A stretch of DNA of 64,000 nucleotides from Dethiosulfovibrio salsuginis (GTDB lineage Bacteria; Synergistota; Synergistia; Synergistales; Dethiosulfovibrionaceae), in contig NZ_FXBB01000003.1 in assembly GCF_900177735.1 (NCBI RefSeq), positions 47,127 to 111,126 of the forward strand. The letters are read 5' to 3'. The notes beneath the pieces are model-generated. The model saw only the letters and a list, made by a program, of their open reading frames with translations. It was not told where the DNA came from and did not search any database. Positions 44,657 through 54,086 of the stretch are shown here, one piece after another. The stretch's first letter is position 1. Every line of letters starts with the position of its first letter. Made by a program: the position numbers and the translations under genes.

Positions 44657-46079
44657 CGAGGCCACCAGGTTCAGACGGGAAGTCCTGGTAAGAATAGCTT
44701 CAATGTGTTTCAACGATAATCTCGAAAAAGAGGTAGATCGGATACCTTACATAATGAGGCCCAAAGGGGACGAGTCGACCAGGTGCTGTATCTACAGGGA
44801 TCGGGAGGTTCTGAAACATCGGTGCATGGCCGCCATGGGCCACAGGCTGGAGGACGAAGAGGACGACTTCACCCCTTTATCCCGTTACGCATCCATGGCC
44901 ATGGAGAGGGAGAAGCCGGAGGGACCGGTCCTCACGGTCATAGACCTGGCATGCAGCGCCTGCGTCAAGAGCCGCTACATGGTAACCGACGCCTGTAGAG
45001 GATGCGTCGCCAGACCCTGCACACTCAAGTGCCCTAAAAAAGCCATAGTCCAGAGAAAGGGACAGGCGGTCATAGACCACGACGCCTGTATCGCCTGCGG
45101 CATATGCATGAAGGTATGCCCCTATCACGCCATAATAAGGATACCTATTCCCTGTGAGGAAGCCTGCCCGGTGGACGCCATATACAAAGACGAGATGGGA
45201 AAGGAACACATAGACCCGGACAAGTGCATAGCCTGCGGGAAGTGCGTCCTGGCCTGTCCCTTCGGGGCGGTGGTGGAGAGATCTCAGATAGTGGACGTCA
45301 TAAAGGCCCTAAAAGGGGACCGACCGGTGATCGCCATGGCCGCACCTGCCATATCTGGACAGTTTCCCGGGGACACGTCTAAAGTGGTCGGAGCCCTGAA
45401 GGAGCTGGGGTTCGCCGAGGTGGCGGAGGTGGCAAAAGGCGCCGACGAAACCGCTAGATTGGAGGCCCTGGAGCTGGAGGAGTCTATCTCCGAGGGAAAG
45501 CTACTGACCACCTCCTGCTGTCCCGCCTACGTCGCGGCGGCGAGAAAACATCTTCCAGACCTGGCGAAATTCGTCTCTCACACGCCGTCTCCGATGAAGA
45601 TCACCGCAAAGTGGGTTAAAGACAACTACCCAGACAGCGTGACCGTCTTCATAGGCCCTTGCACCGCAAAGCGGATGGAGGCCATGGAGGACGACGACAC
45701 CGACTACGTTCTGACCTTCGAGGAGCTAGGGGCGCTTTTCGTAGCCGCCAGGATAAACGTCAACACCGTTGAACCCGGGGATTTCATCGACGACGCCGGC
45801 GCCGGTGGCCGAGGGTTCCCCATCAGCGGAGGTGTGACCCAGGCGGTCAAAGACCTACTTCCGCCGGATCTGGAGGTCAAGCCTCTGGCCATCGACGGTC
45901 TGGACAGAGGGGCGATGAAAACCCTGAAGCTCTACGGTTCGGGAAAGTGCCCGGGAAACTTTTTGGAGGTCATGGCCTGCCAGGGAGGTTGCGTTTCCGG
46001 CGCAGGGGTGATAGCGTCCCCAACGGTCTCAAAGAGGAAAGTCACTGAACTATCCCAAAAAGCCACCGCAAAGGGTTGA
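44631..46079 (+). CDS. [FeFe]-hydrogenase, group B-like
   Basis: 482 residues with a Cys-rich N-terminal part carrying at least two 4Fe-4S motifs (CIACGICMKVCP, CIACGKCVLACP) and a full H-cluster domain with TTSCCPAY, GPCTAKRME and EVMACQGGC. Unlike the sensory paralogue it keeps both Cys of the first motif, so it can be catalytic. The architecture fits group B [FeFe]-hydrogenases of anaerobes, probably ferredoxin-linked hydrogen release during amino acid fermentation. No HydE, HydF or HydG maturation gene is in the window. Confidence 0.9.
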   Translation: MENVLRCDNEATRFRREVLVRIASMCFNDNLEKEVDRIPYIMRPKGDESTRCCIYRDREVLKHRCMAAMGHRLEDEEDDFTPLSRYASMAMEREKPEGPVLTVIDLACSACVKSRYMVTDACRGCVARPCTLKCPKKAIVQRKGQAVIDHDACIACGICMKVCPYHAIIRIPIPCEEACPVDAIYKDEMGKEHIDPDKCIACGKCVLACPFGAVVERSQIVDVIKALKGDRPVIAMAAPAISGQFPGDTSKVVGALKELGFAEVAEVAKGADETARLEALELEESISEGKLLTTSCCPAYVAAARKHLPDLAKFVSHTPSPMKITAKWVKDNYPDSVTVFIGPCTAKRMEAMEDDDTDYVLTFEELGALFVAARINVNTVEPGDFIDDAGAGGRGFPISGGVTQAVKDLLPPDLEVKPLAIDGLDRGAMKTLKLYGSGKCPGNFLEVMACQGGCVSGAGVIASPTVSKRKVTELSQKATAKG

Positions 46080-46085
46080 AGATCG

Positions 46086-46112
46086 GAGGTTCCCGCAAGG
46101 GAGCCTCTTTTG
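46086..46112 (+). terminator. terminator of the hydrogenase operon
   Basis: GAGGTTCCC and GGGAGCCTC pair around GCAA and are followed by TTTTGTTT, 7 bases after the hydrogenase stop. Confidence 0.75.
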
Positions 46113-46140
46113 TTTATTCGGAAAAAACCACAGATAGTGC

Positions 46141-46168
46141 TTGTTTCTCCCCGAGGATCTGATACAAT
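46141..46168 (+). promoter_or_regulatory. livJ promoter
   Basis: TTGTTT (46141-46146) and TACAAT (46163-46168) are 16 bases apart. The predicted start is about 45 bases before the livJ GTG. Confidence 0.55.
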
Positions 46169-46219
46169 TTACACGGAACAGGGAATTATCTTTTTTCTCG
46201 AAAGGGGAGAGACAGAAAC

Positions 46220-47371
46220 GTGAAGAAACTATCTTTGATGTTAGGTGCAGTAATCCTTTGTGTCGCCATGGCGACAGGGGCGATGGCGGAGGAAACTATC
46301 AAAATCGGGTACCTTGCGGCCCTCACAGGCGACTGGGCGGCCTACGGCCAGACCGAGAAAAACACCGCTATGCTTGCGGTGGACGAGATCAACGCCCAAG
46401 GCGGCATCAACGGAAGCAAGGTTGAGCTGGTGGTGTACGATTTCAGGGGACGCCAGGAGGACGCGGTCAACGCGGTCCGTCGTCTTCTGGAGGAGGACAA
46501 GGTCTCCGCAATAGTCGGAGCCAACGCCAGTGGCATCAACATAGCCACCGCCGCTCTGGTCAACAGGGCCAAGGTTCCTCAGATAGGAACGGTCTCCACG
46601 AACCCTATGGTCACAGTGGACCGCAAGGGCGACGTCAGACCCTACAGCTTCAGGGTTTGTTTCACCGACCCCTATCAGGGAAAGCTTATAGCCTGGTTCG
46701 CCGCTAAGGAGCTTGAGCTAACCAAAGCCGCCATCCTTTACGACATCGCCAGCGACTACGCCCAGGGACTTAGAGAGTTCTTCATAAAGAGCTTTAAGGA
46801 TTACGGCGGAGAGACGGTGGCCGACGAGGCCTTCAAAGGCGGTCAGGACGTCGACTTCAGAGCCCAGCTCACCAAGATCCGCAACTCCGGCGCAAACGTC
46901 CTCGTCCTTCCCAACATGGGCAAAGAGATGGCCCTCATCATGAAGCAGGCCAGAGAGCTCGGAATGGACGACATAGTGTTCGTCGGCGGAGACGGTTACG
47001 CCGAGTTTATGTGGGAGATCGCAGGACCTGCAATGGAGAACTCCTACTGGATCAACCACGTTTCCCCAAGCGACCCCAACATGGCCAAGTTCTTCGAGGA
47101 CTACAAGGCCAAGTACAACGACGAGTGTAAAGAGTTCGTCAACGGCATACTGGGCTACGACGCCATGTACTGGCTCTTCGACGCCATCGAGAGAGCGGGA
47201 TCCAGCGATCCCGTCAAGATAGCCGAGGCCCTGTCGGCGACGAAGGACCTTCAGCTTCACCACGCTATCCTCACCGTCGACGAGTTCAACAACCCCAAGG
47301 ACAAAGACGGCATCGTCCTTATAGCGAAAGACGGCAAGGGTCAGTTCTTCAAGAAGATCAAGCCCGAATAA
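46220..47371 (+). CDS. livJ: branched-chain amino acid ABC transporter, substrate-binding protein
   Basis: 383 residues: signal peptide with AMA cleavage context near residue 23, then a type I periplasmic binding fold (IKIGYLAALTGDWAAYGQ, AVNAVRRLLEEDKVSAIVGANAS). It captures leucine, isoleucine, valine or a related amino acid for LivHMGF. It is followed by a terminator and then the rest of the operon, which usually keeps the binding protein in excess. GTG start with GGAGAGACAG upstream. The exact ligand is not deducible. Confidence 0.88.
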   Translation: MKKLSLMLGAVILCVAMATGAMAEETIKIGYLAALTGDWAAYGQTEKNTAMLAVDEINAQGGINGSKVELVVYDFRGRQEDAVNAVRRLLEEDKVSAIVGANASGINIATAALVNRAKVPQIGTVSTNPMVTVDRKGDVRPYSFRVCFTDPYQGKLIAWFAAKELELTKAAILYDIASDYAQGLREFFIKSFKDYGGETVADEAFKGGQDVDFRAQLTKIRNSGANVLVLPNMGKEMALIMKQARELGMDDIVFVGGDGYAEFMWEIAGPAMENSYWINHVSPSDPNMAKFFEDYKAKYNDECKEFVNGILGYDAMYWLFDAIERAGSSDPVKIAEALSATKDLQLHHAILTVDEFNNPKDKDGIVLIAKDGKGQFFKKIKPE

Positions 47372-47393
47372 AATCGTAAAGCTTTCAGACGGC

Positions 47394-47425
47394 GGACGGG
47401 TGTGCCGAGCACACCCGTCCTTTTT
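47394..47425 (+). terminator. terminator between livJ and livH
   Basis: GGACGGGTGTGC and GCACACCCGTCC form a perfect 12-bp stem around CGA and are followed by TTTTTC. It should allow partial readthrough into livHMGF. Confidence 0.85.
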
Positions 47426-47455
47426 CTAGCGACCTTATGAGAGGAGGCAGTCCAT

Positions 47456-48337
47456 TTGGCCACACTGGTCCAGCAGATAATAAACGGGCTTTCACTGGGA
47501 TCTATCTACGCCCTTATTGCGGTCGGATACTCCCTAGTGTACTCGATACTGATGTTCTCCAACTTTGCACACGGAGGATTTCTGGTAATAGGCGGATATC
47601 TTTGCTACTTCGCCCTGAACTCAGCGGGAATGAACATCTGGATAGCGGGCCTAGGCGCTCTGGTAGGTGCCGGATTTGCGGCGGTACTCACCGAGAGACT
47701 GGCATATAAACCTATAAGAGAGAGAACCTCGGTGACCCTGTACCTCCTCATAGCCTCTATGGGTATGAGCATAGTTATCGAAAACGTCTTTGTAGTCATA
47801 GCGGGAGGACGGTTCAGGGCCCTTCCCCCGGTCATTCCTACCGACACGGTGAACCTCTTCGGAGGAGCTACCACCAGCGCCCTGGACCTCATATCCCTTG
47901 CGACAGCCTTCGTGTTCCTGGGAGGACTTCAAATTTTCCTGACAAAGACAAAATGGGGCCTCGCCATCAGGGCCGCCGCCTGCGATCTCAGGGTGGCGGG
48001 ACTTATGGGAGTCAACACCAGCAAGCTAATATCACTGGTGTTCTTCGTCGCAGGCCTTCTCGCCGCAGTAGGAGGGATCTTCCTGTCCGTCCGTTACACC
48101 CTCTTCCCTCAGCTTGGGATGATAACCATTAAAGCCTTCGTCGCAGCGGTCATAGGCGGCCTCGGATCCCTTCCTGGGGCGGTAGTAGGAAGCCTTATCC
48201 TGGGCCTGGCGGAGATGCTCACCGCCGGATTCCTCTCCAGCCAGCTGAGAGACCTGGTGGTATTTTCCCTTCTGGTCATAACCCTAATAGTCCGACCTAG
48301 TGGCCTGTTCGGGAAAGACATCAGAGAGAAGGTGTAG
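47456..48337 (+). CDS. livH: branched-chain amino acid ABC permease
   Basis: 293 residues, about eight helices, with the LivH patterns QQIINGLSLGSIYALIAVGYSLVY (quoted from the start) and FVAAVIGGLGSLPGAVVGSLILG, the latter in the ATPase-contact loop. A TTG start at 47456 follows GAGGAGG by 8 bases. It pairs with LivM. Confidence 0.9.
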   Translation: MATLVQQIINGLSLGSIYALIAVGYSLVYSILMFSNFAHGGFLVIGGYLCYFALNSAGMNIWIAGLGALVGAGFAAVLTERLAYKPIRERTSVTLYLLIASMGMSIVIENVFVVIAGGRFRALPPVIPTDTVNLFGGATTSALDLISLATAFVFLGGLQIFLTKTKWGLAIRAAACDLRVAGLMGVNTSKLISLVFFVAGLLAAVGGIFLSVRYTLFPQLGMITIKAFVAAVIGGLGSLPGAVVGSLILGLAEMLTAGFLSSQLRDLVVFSLLVITLIVRPSGLFGKDIREKV

Positions 48338-48340
48338 CCT

Positions 48341-49201
48341 ATGCCTGCATACGCTGAAGGGATTTTAATACTGCTCTGCATCAACGCCATCGCCGCTATG
48401 GGAGTGTCGCTGCTGACCGGCTTTACGGGCATATTCACCTTAGGACACGCCGCCTACCTGGCCCTGGGCTCCTACACCACCGCCATACTGACCCTCGATT
48501 ACGGTGTGGGCTGGTTCCCTGCGGTTCTCGCCGGTGGAGTTGTGGCGATGGTCATAGGCTGCCTTATAGGTATACCTACCTTAAAGCTGATGGGGGACTA
48601 TTACGCCATAGCCTCCATAGGTCTGGCGGAATCGATCAGGCTCATACTGGAAAACTGGCAGAGCGTCACCAACGGAGCCAGAGGGCTGGCTGGTATAGAC
48701 ACCTTCACCACCCTCCCTGTGGCAGGAGGATTCTTCGTCGTTCTGGCGATAATGGCCTTCTGTCTCATAGACGGCAGGTTCGGCAGATCCCTAAAAGCCT
48801 GCCGAGACGACCACGTAGCGGCAGGGCTCCTGGGATTCGACGTCGCAAGAATCAGGGTAGTAAGCCTCTCCATCTCCGCCCTATACTGCGGCCTCGCCGG
48901 AGGACTTTATGCGGGATTTATATCCTTTATTCAGCCTATGATGTTCGATATGCTTAAATCAACCGAGATGACCGCCGTCGTGGTCTTCGGAGGTCTGGGC
49001 TCCATGAGCGGGGCCATACTTGGCACCACGGTTATAACACTGGTTACCGAGCTGTTCAGACCTATATCCCAGTATCGTATGCTTATATACGGACTGGTCC
49101 TGGTACTGGTCATGGTCCTTCGTCCTGAGGGAATAATGGGACGAAACGAGGTCAGGGGCCTGGTAAGAAGGCTTTTCAAAAAAGGAGGTGAACGTTCATG
49201 A
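48341..49201 (+). CDS. livM: branched-chain amino acid ABC permease
   Basis: 286 residues, about eight helices, with [20 protein letters not shown] early and [18 protein letters not shown] late, both typical of LivM. It forms the membrane channel with LivH. It lies 3 bases after livH and overlaps livG by 4 bases. Confidence 0.9.
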   Translation: MPAYAEGILILLCINAIAAMGVSLLTGFTGIFTLGHAAYLALGSYTTAILTLDYGVGWFPAVLAGGVVAMVIGCLIGIPTLKLMGDYYAIASIGLAESIRLILENWQSVTNGARGLAGIDTFTTLPVAGGFFVVLAIMAFCLIDGRFGRSLKACRDDHVAAGLLGFDVARIRVVSLSISALYCGLAGGLYAGFISFIQPMMFDMLKSTEMTAVVVFGGLGSMSGAILGTTVITLVTELFRPISQYRMLIYGLVLVLVMVLRPEGIMGRNEVRGLVRRLFKKGGERS

Positions 49202-49968
49202 CGGAGGTCCTGGTTCTCGACACCTTAAACAAGTTCTTCGGAGGCGTCCACGCCGTCAGAGACGTATCCTTCACCTTGCAGAAAGGGGAGCTGGCGGGGC
49301 TCATAGGGCCTAACGGAGCGGGCAAAACCACTGTCTTCAACCTGATAACCGGGGTCTATCCTCTGGATTCGGGACACGTCTCCATGGAGGGACAGGACGT
49401 AACGGGAATCCGAACCTGCGACGCCGTCGGAAAGGGCATAGCTCGAACCTTCCAGAACCTCAGGCTCTTCAAAGGCTCCTCGGTGCTGGAAAACGTCATG
49501 ACCGCAGGCCAGAGGTATCACCCCTACTCCTTCTTTGAAGCTGCCACCCATATGGGAAGATGGCGCTCCACGGAAAAAGCCATAAGGAAGGAATCTATGG
49601 ACCTGCTTGAGCGAGTCGGCCTGGCCAAAGACGCCGATAGAGTGGCGGACACCCTGCCCTACGGCCACCAGAGACGGCTTGAGATAGCCAGAGCTCTGGC
49701 CCTCCGCCCCAGACTCCTTCTCCTGGATGAACCGGCCGCCGGGATGAACCCCGAGGAGGTCCAGGAGCTAAACGTCCTGATAAAGAACATACACCGAGAC
49801 TTCGACCTCACCATACTGGTCATAGAGCACCATATGGAACTGGTCATGGAGATATGCCCTCACGTCATATGCCTCAACTTCGGCGCCGTCATAGCCGACG
49901 GAACCCCTGAGGACATTCAGGGCAACAAAGAGGTCCTTAAAGCCTATCTAGGCGAGGAGGTGGAGTGA
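49198..49968 (+). CDS. livG: branched-chain amino acid ABC ATPase
   Basis: 256-residue ATPase with Walker [10 protein letters not shown], the LivG-type insertion after [11 protein letters not shown], a signature replaced by [13 protein letters not shown] as is common in LivG, and Walker [15 protein letters not shown]. It energises LivHM together with LivF. Confidence 0.9.
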   Translation: MTEVLVLDTLNKFFGGVHAVRDVSFTLQKGELAGLIGPNGAGKTTVFNLITGVYPLDSGHVSMEGQDVTGIRTCDAVGKGIARTFQNLRLFKGSSVLENVMTAGQRYHPYSFFEAATHMGRWRSTEKAIRKESMDLLERVGLAKDADRVADTLPYGHQRRLEIARALALRPRLLLLDEPAAGMNPEEVQELNVLIKNIHRDFDLTILVIEHHMELVMEICPHVICLNFGAVIADGTPEDIQGNKEVLKAYLGEEVE

Positions 49969-50693
49969 TGGATAAAAAGCCGCTTCTGTCGGTCAGAGGG
50001 CTAGAGGTCAGCTACGGAGCCATAAAGGCCCTGCTCGGAGTCGACCTCGACGTCTACGAGGGAGAGATAGTCTCGGTTATAGGGGCAAACGGCGCGGGAA
50101 AATCCACCCTTATGAACGCCATCATGGGAGACGTCCCCCGCCAGGCCGGGACCGTCTCCATCGGGGACAAAGTCCTATCCTCCAAGAGCTTCCAGGTCGT
50201 GGCACAGGGGCTCTCTCTGTCCCCTGAGGGAAGAAAGGTCTTCACCACTCTGACCGTGGACGAAAACCTCATGATGGGGGCCTTCCCCAGAGATGACAGG
50301 TCGAAGATAGAGGCAACAAAGGAACACGTCTTCGAGCTGTTTCCAAGGCTTAAGGAAAGACACGGCCAGTACGCCGGAACCCTCTCCGGCGGAGAGCAGC
50401 AGATGTTGGCCATAGGCAGGGCACTCATGTCCGCCCCGAAGGTCCTCCTGCTGGACGAGCCGTCTCTGGGACTGGCACCTATCGTCATAAAGGACATATT
50501 CAGGGAGCTGAAGAAGATCAACGGCGAGGGCATGACCATTCTGCTGGTGGAGCAGAACGCCAGACAGGCCCTCATGCTCTCCCACAGGGCCTACGTCATC
50601 CAGACCGGAAGGGTGATCATGGAAGGCCCATCCAGCGAGCTTATAACCAACCCAGAGGTGGAGGCCGCCTACCTGGGCACCACAAAGCACTGA
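49968..50693 (+). CDS. livF: branched-chain amino acid ABC ATPase
   Basis: 241-residue ATPase with Walker A GANGAGKST, signature LSGGEQQM and Walker B LLLDEPSLGLAP. ATG 49968 is preferred to the adjacent GTG because it is 7 bases from GAGGAGG. A decayed copy of its last 35 codons, with the terminator that follows, is found at 61470-61622. Confidence 0.9.
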   Translation: MDKKPLLSVRGLEVSYGAIKALLGVDLDVYEGEIVSVIGANGAGKSTLMNAIMGDVPRQAGTVSIGDKVLSSKSFQVVAQGLSLSPEGRKVFTTLTVDENLMMGAFPRDDRSKIEATKEHVFELFPRLKERHGQYAGTLSGGEQQMLAIGRALMSAPKVLLLDEPSLGLAPIVIKDIFRELKKINGEGMTILLVEQNARQALMLSHRAYVIQTGRVIMEGPSSELITNPEVEAAYLGTTKH

Positions 50694-50695
50694 CG

Positions 50696-50731
50696 AAAAA
50701 GTCTCGATTTCTCCGGAAATCGAGACTTTTT
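50696..50731 (+). terminator. terminator of the liv operon
   Basis: AAAGTCTCGATTTC pairs perfectly with GAAATCGAGACTTT around TCCG, with T tracts on both sides. A diverged copy lies at 61587-61622. Confidence 0.9.
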
Positions 50732-50804
50732 TTGTTCCCTCCGACATAACTTGTCGCATCTGCGGTGTAAACTCAGATCATCAGGATAAAAGGAGGAGAT
50801 TCTG

Positions 50805-51155
50805 TTGACCCTTTTTGCCATCGATAGAGATCATAACAGGCTAAAAAACCGGGTTTCCCAGGAGCTGTCCGCTTTGAGGAAAGACGTTCAGGCCCTATCC
50901 CAGGGAATGGGCCCAACCATAGCGGGGAGAATAGACTGTAAAATCTGCTCCCTGAAAAACTGGCTGGATCAGGGGGACCAGGAGGACCGGTCTCAGGCTA
51001 TAATGGAGGCGGAGACCTTAGAGTTAATCATGGAGATAAACCTCCAGAGAAAAACCGGACAGATTTCGACCCGGGACCTTAAGTCCATGCTGAACCGGAC
51101 GAGGTCCATAAGCAGATCGATCCGATTGATCTCCTCCTATCGGGAGCTTGGCTAA
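50805..51155 (+). CDS. small helical protein of unknown function (orf116)
   Basis: 116 residues from a TTG at 50805 that follows AAAGGAGGAG. The protein is charged and predicted helical throughout, with two Cys close together (CKIC). No family is recognised. It lies 25 bases before a WYL regulator gene and is probably cotranscribed with it. A frameshifted, deleted copy at about 61694-61892 keeps its C-terminal 50 codons, which shows that the pair has been duplicated. That the C-terminal codons are recognisable in both copies suggests it is a real gene. Confidence 0.6.
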   Translation: MTLFAIDRDHNRLKNRVSQELSALRKDVQALSQGMGPTIAGRIDCKICSLKNWLDQGDQEDRSQAIMEAETLELIMEINLQRKTGQISTRDLKSMLNRTRSISRSIRLISSYRELG

Positions 51156-51180
51156 ACTATATCCTAAGGGGGACTCATAA

Positions 51181-52185
51181 ATGCCCAAAGAGATGTCGTC
51201 CAGCAGAATAAGAAGGCTCAACTCCATAATGGAGAGGCTCTGCTCAAAGCCCGAGGTGGGAGGGGCAGAGCTCAGGGGCCTTAAGGGAAACTCGTCATCC
51301 AGGACCTTTCAGAGAGACCTTCAGTACCTCCGGGAGGAGTTCGGCACGGAGATAGATTACGATCCATCCCGGGACAGCTACAGCCTTTTAAACCGAGGAT
51401 CTTTCGTTATGGTCATCTCCATAAACGAAGCACAGATACAAGGCCTGGCGGCAGGCATAAAGATAGCCTCCCACTTTCTGCCCCACCTGAAGGACGACCT
51501 TTCCGACCTATGGGGAAAGGTTTCCGCCATCGTACCAAATAGACTAATCAAACAGGGGGAGGCCCTGGGCAGCTCCACGGTGGTGGCCACGCCGGTATCC
51601 GCCGTAAACCCCAGGACCTTCCACCTTCTCATAGACGCCATAAACAAAAAGATCCCGGTAAGGTTCTCCTACACCTCTCCCTACGAATCGTCGCCGGAAC
51701 CGAAAGAGAGAGTGACATCGCCCTGGGGCGTGTTCTTCCAGGCCCACGCATGGTATCTCTGGGCCAGCCATCCCAACGTCCCAGACGGGGTTACCTACCG
51801 GATCTCCCGAATAAACACGCCTCTCATGTGGCCTGACGGAGATTATCAGGAAAAGCCTCATGGGCAGGAGATCTCCGACTACGCGTCGTCCTGCTGGTAC
51901 GCCTATCGAGGAGGCTCGGACGTGGAGATAGAGCTGAACATATCCCCTCCCCTTTCCCTGGTCATACCTGAGACCACCTGGCATCCCACCCAGACAATAG
52001 AGACGAAAGAGGACCTATCGGCGACCCTCAGAGCCACCGTCTCGGAGAACGCCCTGGGGTCCGTGGCGAGGTGGATCCTGGCGAGCGCGCCTTTTGTGAC
52101 GGTGGAGAGCCCCACAAGACTGGCGGATCAGGTGGAAAAGCTGCTGGCAGACTTGGTCGACAAAACGGGGATGACACCTCGATAG
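51181..52185 (+). CDS. WYL-domain transcriptional regulator (first copy)
   Basis: 334 residues: an N-terminal winged helix (residues 1-60, with TFQRDLQYLREEFG as recognition part), then a WYL domain (about 140-230; VRFSYTSPYES, SPWGVFFQAHAWYLWASH, YRISRI) and a C-terminal WCX-like extension. WYL proteins bind nucleotides or nucleic acid and often control accessory or defence genes. It is about 40 percent similar by eye to the copy at 53030. A miniature repeat element begins directly after the stop codon. Confidence 0.85.
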   Translation: MPKEMSSSRIRRLNSIMERLCSKPEVGGAELRGLKGNSSSRTFQRDLQYLREEFGTEIDYDPSRDSYSLLNRGSFVMVISINEAQIQGLAAGIKIASHFLPHLKDDLSDLWGKVSAIVPNRLIKQGEALGSSTVVATPVSAVNPRTFHLLIDAINKKIPVRFSYTSPYESSPEPKERVTSPWGVFFQAHAWYLWASHPNVPDGVTYRISRINTPLMWPDGDYQEKPHGQEISDYASSCWYAYRGGSDVEIELNISPPLSLVIPETTWHPTQTIETKEDLSATLRATVSENALGSVARWILASAPFVTVESPTRLADQVEKLLADLVDKTGMTPR

Positions 52186-52187
52186 AT

Positions 52188-52372
52188 CTATAGGGAACCT
52201 CTAAAAACTCACTTTCGAACCGCCTCAGAGGGCACGTCCTGTGCCCCCTCGGCTTGGGGCGACGTCCTGTCGCCCCATTCGACTGCACGACGGCATGTCA
52301 AGTATACGGGCTCAAATGGGCTCCGTCGAAACGATCTCTCCAAGGATTAGAGTTTCTAGAGATGACTTATAG
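52188..52372. repeat. miniature inverted-repeat element, copy B (complete)
   Basis: 185 bases with related ends: CTATAGGGAACCTCTAAAAA at the left, and the inverse of ACTATAAGTCATCTCTAGAA at the right. Inside are two small hairpins with the same GTCCT loop: GGCAC/GTGCC at 52231-52245 and GGGGCGAC/GTCGCCCC at 52256-52276. No coding capacity. It has the form of a non-autonomous transposable element. Copies A, C and D are at 18559, 54962 and 59115. Confidence 0.75.
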
Positions 52373-52512
52373 TAATCCCCGAATCGGTGCCCAAGGCACA
52401 AAAAAACCTCATACCCTATCCGACTTAAGAGGTCGCTTTCATAGCCTATCATAAACAAAACACCCGCTATATAGGCTTTCCGAGTGGGAGACAGATTGAG
52501 GAGGGGTTTTCT

Positions 52513-52923
52513 ATGAACAAAGGACAGAGAACGGTCAAAGAGTGCGAGGAAAGACTTGAGGAGATCCAGGATCACCTGGCTAGACTAGCGGATATCCTTG
52601 AGAATAAAAAAGCGGAGAAAAAAAACAACTCCATAGCTTTACTTGAAAAACCAGATGAAGAGCCAATCCCTACGGCTAAAATCGAGGAAGCTGACGCCAA
52701 AATGAACAGGCTAAAACAAAAAATTAAAAATTTAGAAGTTAAATTGAAAAACACAGGATTACAGGAGGAAGACGTATACGAAGAGTTGGGTTTCATACTA
52801 GACGAAACTCAAAATCTCATAAAAACGGCTGGGGCCACCTTGATGCTCCTGGGACTAGGAGGGGCCATAACCCTTTGCTCCTCACTTCTGGGCGAAATAG
52901 ATATTGACGAATGGCTCGACTAG
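52513..52923 (+). CDS. coiled-coil protein with one C-terminal membrane helix
   Basis: 136 residues. Two coiled-coil stretches (about 8-33 and 55-85) are followed by a single hydrophobic helix (TLMLLGLGGAITLCSSLLG, 112-130) and an acidic tail. GAGGAGGGG precedes the ATG. No family is recognised. It sits between two WYL regulator genes and is AT-richer than the core genes upstream. A membrane-anchored effector or sensor would fit, but nothing proves it. Confidence 0.6.
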   Translation: MNKGQRTVKECEERLEEIQDHLARLADILENKKAEKKNNSIALLEKPDEEPIPTAKIEEADAKMNRLKQKIKNLEVKLKNTGLQEEDVYEELGFILDETQNLIKTAGATLMLLGLGGAITLCSSLLGEIDIDEWLD

Positions 52924-53029
52924 GAAACAAAACACACAGATCAAGTAAAGCTAAACATTGCCTCCACGACCTTAAATGCTACAATCAACTTAACGCTTAA
53001 AAGGAAACAAGAAGGAGGAGGGAAGCCCT

Positions 53030-54019
53030 ATGCCTAAAGACACATCCTCAGTAAAACTGGATCGACTTAATCGCCTTATGGGGATACTCTACTCGGGAAG
53101 GGCAGTGACAAAAAATTTAATATTAGATGAAATAGGATACACCACATCTCGAACTTTCGAGAGAGATATGGCTTTCCTCCGTGAGGCCTACATGGTGGAT
53201 ATAAGATACGACAGGCTCTGCGGAGGTTATATTCTGGAAGGTAGGGGATCATTTATCCTCAATTTCACCTTGCGGGAAAAGGAGATCCTAGCGCTAATCG
53301 CTGGGCTGAGAATGTCCTCTCATTTTTTGCCCCATCTGGATAAAGACGCACAAGAGCTATGGGCAAAGATGCGATCGTCACTGCCGGAATCCCTTCTTAA
53401 CCAGGGAGATATATTAGGCCAGAGCGTCGTCCTGTCTCTCCCTGTATCCCAGATGGACCCTAGAGCCTTTGACACCATACTGGAGGCCATAAAGGATCTC
53501 AAAAACATACAGTTTTCCTATCGATCTCCCTACGGACAGGGAAATGCCACGACCAGAGTGGTCTCTCCTTGGGGCGTTTTCTTTCAATCTCACGCATGGT
53601 ATCTTTGGGGTAGCCACCCGAAAGTTCCTAAAGGCGTGACCTACCGAATATCCCGAATAAAATCGATTATCACCTCACCGGACACCACATTTGCAAAACC
53701 GCCTGAGGGAACGGACATAGTGGGGCACTCCTCTTCAGGCTGGTATGGCTACACAGGAGACGCCTCCATACCGGTAAAGATAGAGATATCACAGCCTTTA
53801 GGGGATATCGTAAAAGAAACCTTATGGCACCCAACACAAAGCTTCCTCGACAGAGACGACGGAGTGGTTGTCATGACAGCCGAGGTTCCCGATATAGGCG
53901 CTGTCGCTCGATGGATAATGGCGAGCGCTCCCCACGCAAAGGCAAAAGAACCGGAAGAGCTAGTACAAAAGGTCGCAGAGCTAGCCCACGGCATGGCGAA
54001 GGAGCATGAAGTTCTTTGA
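53030..54019 (+). CDS. WYL-domain transcriptional regulator (second copy)
   Basis: 329 residues, the same architecture as the protein at 51181: winged helix with TFERDMAFLREAY, WYL domain (IQFSYRSPYG, SPWGVFFQSHAWYLWGSH, YRISRI) and C-terminal extension. The two are clear paralogues within 2 kb. GGAGGAGGG precedes the ATG at 53030. It is followed by the GIY-YIG-like gene. Confidence 0.85.
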   Translation: MPKDTSSVKLDRLNRLMGILYSGRAVTKNLILDEIGYTTSRTFERDMAFLREAYMVDIRYDRLCGGYILEGRGSFILNFTLREKEILALIAGLRMSSHFLPHLDKDAQELWAKMRSSLPESLLNQGDILGQSVVLSLPVSQMDPRAFDTILEAIKDLKNIQFSYRSPYGQGNATTRVVSPWGVFFQSHAWYLWGSHPKVPKGVTYRISRIKSIITSPDTTFAKPPEGTDIVGHSSSGWYGYTGDASIPVKIEISQPLGDIVKETLWHPTQSFLDRDDGVVVMTAEVPDIGAVARWIMASAPHAKAKEPEELVQKVAELAHGMAKEHEVL

Positions 54020-54086
54020 ACCGGAAAAAAGCTTGCCCTAGGGTTATAGAAATAGGGCTACCAGCAAAACTAAGGGAGGGGTTTCA

